Below are positions 61,923 through 64,000 of a stretch of DNA of 64,000 nucleotides, piece after piece. Every line of letters starts with the position of its first letter. The first letter of the stretch is position 1. Source of the stretch: Actinosynnema pretiosum. GTDB lineage: Bacteria; Actinomycetota; Actinomycetes; Mycobacteriales; Pseudonocardiaceae. The translations under genes were made by a program, and so were the position numbers. The notes below the pieces were generated by a model. That model did no database searches. It saw only the letters and a program-made list of their open reading frames with translations, and had not been told where the DNA came from. The stretch is from NCBI RefSeq assembly GCF_024171695.1, contig NZ_JAMTCF010000028.1, positions 1 through 64,000 of the forward strand, in the 5' to 3' direction.

Positions 61923-62723
61923 GTGAAGCACACCAACGCCGAGCACGCCGCGATCGCCGAGCGCGCGACCGTCCTGCGCACCCAGGTCGGCTCCGGGGTG
62001 CACGGCCTGGCCATCGAGGGAACCGACGACCGCGACGAGATGGGCCTGTGCGTCGAGCCGCCCGAGTCCGTGATCGGCTTGCGGCCCTTCGAGCAGTACG
62101 TCTTCCGCACCGCCGCCGAGCGCACCGGCGACCCCGACGCCCGCTCGCGTCCGGGCGACCTGGACCTCGTCGTCTACTCGCTGCGCAAGTGGATGCGGCT
62201 CGCCCTCCAGGGCAACCCCACGGTCATCACGCCGCTGTTCGCGCCCGACCACGACGTCGTCGTCAACACCGACCTCGGCCGCGAGCTGCGCGCCGACCCC
62301 GGGATGGTCATCTCCCGCGAGGCGGGCAAGCGGTTCATCGGCTACCTGCGCGGGCAGCGCGAGCGGATGGTCGGCGGCGCGGTCGGCAAGCGGGTCAACC
62401 GGCCGGAGCTGGTCGAGCGCCACGGGTTCGACGTCAAGTTCGCCGGGCACATGGTGCGGCTGGGCGTGCAGGGCGTGGAACTGCTGGAGACCGGCCGGAT
62501 CACGCTGCCTATGCCCGACCCGTGGCGCACCTTCGTCCGCGACCTGCGGCAGGGGCGGCGCACCGCGCAGGAGGCGATCGACGCGGCGGCCGAGCTGGAG
62601 GCCCGGCTGCTCGCGCTGCTGGGCTCCTCCGACCTGCCGCCCCGGCCGGACACCGCCCGCGCGAACGCCTGGCTGGTGAACGCCTACGAGTCCACCTGGG
62701 CCGGTTGGCGGGACGCGGCCTGA
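61923..62723 (+). CDS. RlaP-like nucleotidyltransferase (polymerase beta superfamily)
   Basis: A 266-residue protein. The nucleotidyltransferase signature is GSGVHGLAIEGTDDRDEMGL (residues about 23-42), with Gly-Ser and the DxD-like Asp pair (DDRDE), as in the PF10127 / RlaP family found beside RNA-repair genes. DLDLVVYSLRKWMRLALQGN supplies the third acidic region. The C-terminal half is helical. The GTG start lies 5-6 bases after GGAGG. No RNA ligase or other repair gene adjoins it, so a role in RNA repair is only inferred from the family. Confidence 0.82.
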   Translation: MKHTNAEHAAIAERATVLRTQVGSGVHGLAIEGTDDRDEMGLCVEPPESVIGLRPFEQYVFRTAAERTGDPDARSRPGDLDLVVYSLRKWMRLALQGNPTVITPLFAPDHDVVVNTDLGRELRADPGMVISREAGKRFIGYLRGQRERMVGGAVGKRVNRPELVERHGFDVKFAGHMVRLGVQGVELLETGRITLPMPDPWRTFVRDLRQGRRTAQEAIDAAAELEARLLALLGSSDLPPRPDTARANAWLVNAYESTWAGWRDAA

Positions 62724-62740
62724 GCCGGGGGACGGCCTGA

Positions 62741-62784
62741 GCCGGGGGCGTGGCGCGGCCCGGCTTCGCGCCACGGCCCCCGGC
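62741..62784. terminator. Bidirectional terminator hairpin
   Basis: GCCGGGGGCGTGGCGCG (62741-62757) pairs with CGCGCCACGGCCCCCGGC (62767-62784) with one bulged base and a 9-base loop, between converging stop codons. Confidence 0.88.
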
Positions 62785-62787
62785 GCG

Positions 62788-63276
62788 TCACAGCTCCGGT
62801 TCGCGCCCCGGCGACGGCAGCTCGTCCAGGATCAGCACGGTGTGGCTGGACGTCACGTCCGGCATCGTCTGCAACCGGTTCAGCACCAGGTCCCGCAGGC
62901 TCTGCGCGTCCGGCGTGCGCACCAGCAGCACCAGGTCGTAGTCGCCGGACACCAGCGACCCCTGCCACACCTCCGGGATCTCCAGCACCCGCCGCCGCAC
63001 CGCCTTCCACGAGTGCTGGCTGATCTTCAGGTACACGTACGCGGAGATCCCCATCCCGCACCGCTCCGGGTCCACCACCGCCGCGTAGCCGGTGATCACC
63101 CCGTCCCGGTGCAGCCGCTCCACCCGCGAGTACGCGCTCGCCCGCGAGATGTGCAGCCGCTCGGCCAGCGACCGCATCGACAGCCTGCCGTCCGCGCGCA
63201 GCTCGGCCACGATCCGGCGGTCCGTCGCGTCGAGCGGGGCCGTTCGTCCAGCGCTGGGCGTCATGCGGTCGAACAT
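62788..63276 (-). CDS. bkdR: Lrp/AsnC-family regulator, BkdR-like
   Basis: A 162-residue regulator. The helix-turn-helix is LDATDRRIVAELRADGRLSM through ISRASAYSRVERLHRDG. The ligand-binding RAM domain has VYLKISQHSW, GDYDLVLLVRT and TSSHTVLILDEL. The ATG at 63276 is used; an ATG four codons later is possible. It is divergent from a branched-chain keto acid dehydrogenase E1-alpha gene, the classical position of bkdR, so it probably controls that operon in response to branched-chain amino acids. Confidence 0.88.
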   Translation of the reverse strand: MFDRMTPSAGRTAPLDATDRRIVAELRADGRLSMRSLAERLHISRASAYSRVERLHRDGVITGYAAVVDPERCGMGISAYVYLKISQHSWKAVRRRVLEIPEVWQGSLVSGDYDLVLLVRTPDAQSLRDLVLNRLQTMPDVTSSHTVLILDELPSPGREPEL

Positions 63277-63387
63277 AACCCCGGCACGGGGCCGTTCGTC
63301 CAGATCGGGACCCGCGAGCTGGACGCCCGATCGGTGTGACCTGGACCATTCCCGGCATCCCCGCCGACGTCGCGCAGGAGGTGCCGA
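63277..63387. promoter_or_regulatory. Divergent bkdR / bkdA promoter region
   Basis: A 111-base spacer between the regulator and the dehydrogenase gene. It contains GGACCATTCCCGGCATCCCC around 63343-63362 and the ribosome site AGGAGGTG (63376-63383). An Lrp-type site is expected here, but I could not identify one confidently. Confidence 0.4.
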
Positions 63388-64000
63388 ATGGCCACAGCCA
63401 CCCCGGACCGGACCCTGCTCCCCACCGAGGAACCGCTGGCGCTGCTGCGCGCTGACGGGTCCCCGGTCGAGGGCTCACCGCTTCGGATGCCCGACGACGA
63501 GGTGCTGCTGGAGCTGCACCGCCGCATGGTCGTCGGCCGCCGCTTCGACACCCAGGCCACCGCCCTCACCCGCCAGGGCCGCCTCGCCGTCTACCCGTCC
63601 TCGCGAGGCCAGGAGGCGTGCCAGGTCGGCGCGGTGCTGGCGATGCGCGAGCGCGACTGGTTGTTCCCCACCTACCGCGACAGCGTCGCCCTGGTCACCA
63701 GGGGCGTGCCCGCAGCGGGCGCGCTGACCCTGCTGCGCGGCGACTGGCACCTCGGCTACGACCCGCGCGAGCACCGCGTCGGACCGCAGTGCACGCCGCT
63801 GGCGACCAACACCCCGCACGCCGTGGGCTTCGCGCACGCCGCCCGCTACAAGGGCGAGGACACCGCCGCGCTGGTGCTGCTCGGCGACGGCGCGACCAGC
63901 GAGGGCGACACGCACGAGGCGCTGAACTTCGCCGGGGTGTGGAAGGCGCCGGTGGTGTTCCTGGTGCAGAACAACGGCTACGCGATCAGCGTGCCGCTGA
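63388..64000 (+). CDS. bkdA: Branched-chain 2-oxoacid dehydrogenase E1 component, alpha subunit (partial)
   Basis: The first 204 codons of a thiamine-diphosphate-dependent dehydrogenase alpha subunit; the gene runs past the window edge. Seen: MVVGRRFDTQATALTRQGRL, YPSSRGQEACQVGAVLAMRE, WLFPTYRDSVALVTRG, and the thiamine-diphosphate motif GDGATSEGDTHEALNFAGVW ending VQNNGYAIS. AGGAGGTG precedes the ATG with 4-base spacing. The divergent Lrp-type regulator favours the branched-chain (BCKDH) over the pyruvate complex. E1-beta and E2 genes are expected beyond the window. Confidence 0.92.
   Translation, partial: MATATPDRTLLPTEEPLALLRADGSPVEGSPLRMPDDEVLLELHRRMVVGRRFDTQATALTRQGRLAVYPSSRGQEACQVGAVLAMRERDWLFPTYRDSVALVTRGVPAAGALTLLRGDWHLGYDPREHRVGPQCTPLATNTPHAVGFAHAARYKGEDTAALVLLGDGATSEGDTHEALNFAGVWKAPVVFLVQNNGYAISVPL

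Overview
The window is very GC-rich, with GTG/TTG starts, ATGA/GTGA stop-start overlaps and actinobacteria-specific families (XRE-DUF5753 with DUF397, DUF742, HelD helicases, Family 2B encapsulins). It looks like chromosomal DNA of a filamentous actinomycete. I would guess Pseudonocardiaceae (Actinosynnema/Saccharothrix-like), but that is an inference from gene content.

Layout. (1) 1-400 is a 7-bp tandem array followed by C-rich degenerate repeats. (2) 405-6548 is a five-gene sugar-acid operon: mannonate dehydratase, fructuronate reductase, MHS-type transporter, idonate/gulonate dehydrogenase and KDG kinase. Together these form an L-gulonate/L-idonate to KDPG route. (3) 6606-9521 is an IdeR-boxed siderophore ABC importer (two permeases, one ATPase, no binding protein). 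(4) 9594-11867 is a HelD/HelR RNA-polymerase helicase gene preceded by a 19-bp rifamycin-associated element; a second HelD lies at 21188-23260. (5) 12-21 kb holds a secreted beta-propeller/amidohydrolase fusion, secreted proteins, two SDR enzymes with a divergent TetR, and small hypotheticals. (6) 23.3-27.6 kb is repeat-rich and gene-poor, with an XRE/DUF397 pair. (7) 28-32 kb has a hydrolase and a three-gene signalling cassette (REC-PP2C phosphatase, CHASE3 histidine kinase, response regulator). (8) 32-40.4 kb has an acyltransferase, a YeiH exporter with a 35-residue partner peptide, TetR/alcohol dehydrogenase, a glycosyltransferase, a SigL-like ECF sigma factor with its zinc anti-sigma factor, and an orphan DUF742 gene. 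(9) 40.4-41.9 kb has no convincing gene.

(10) 41886-48730 (minus strand) is the most striking locus. Two paralogous Family 2B encapsulin shell proteins, each with a cNMP-binding-like domain, are followed by a polyprenyl synthetase (probable encapsulated cargo), IspH and Dxs. This is a candidate two-component protein nanocompartment dedicated to isoprenoid precursor synthesis. A strong hairpin separates the shell genes from the enzyme genes.

(11) 49.3-55.8 kb holds a thioesterase/alcohol dehydrogenase pair, small proteins, a cyclase-family hydrolase, a kinase-like protein, a PGRP amidase, and a second ADH/TetR divergon paralogous to the one at 35 kb. (12) 56.0-57.5 kb is a decayed DUF4082/Ig-like secreted-protein gene cut by an IS5-family element with a programmed frameshift. 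(13) 57.6-64 kb holds a membrane-anchored protein, an OmpR-type two-component system, a CAP-domain lipoprotein, an RlaP-like nucleotidyltransferase, and an Lrp-type regulator divergent from a branched-chain keto acid dehydrogenase E1-alpha gene that runs off the window.
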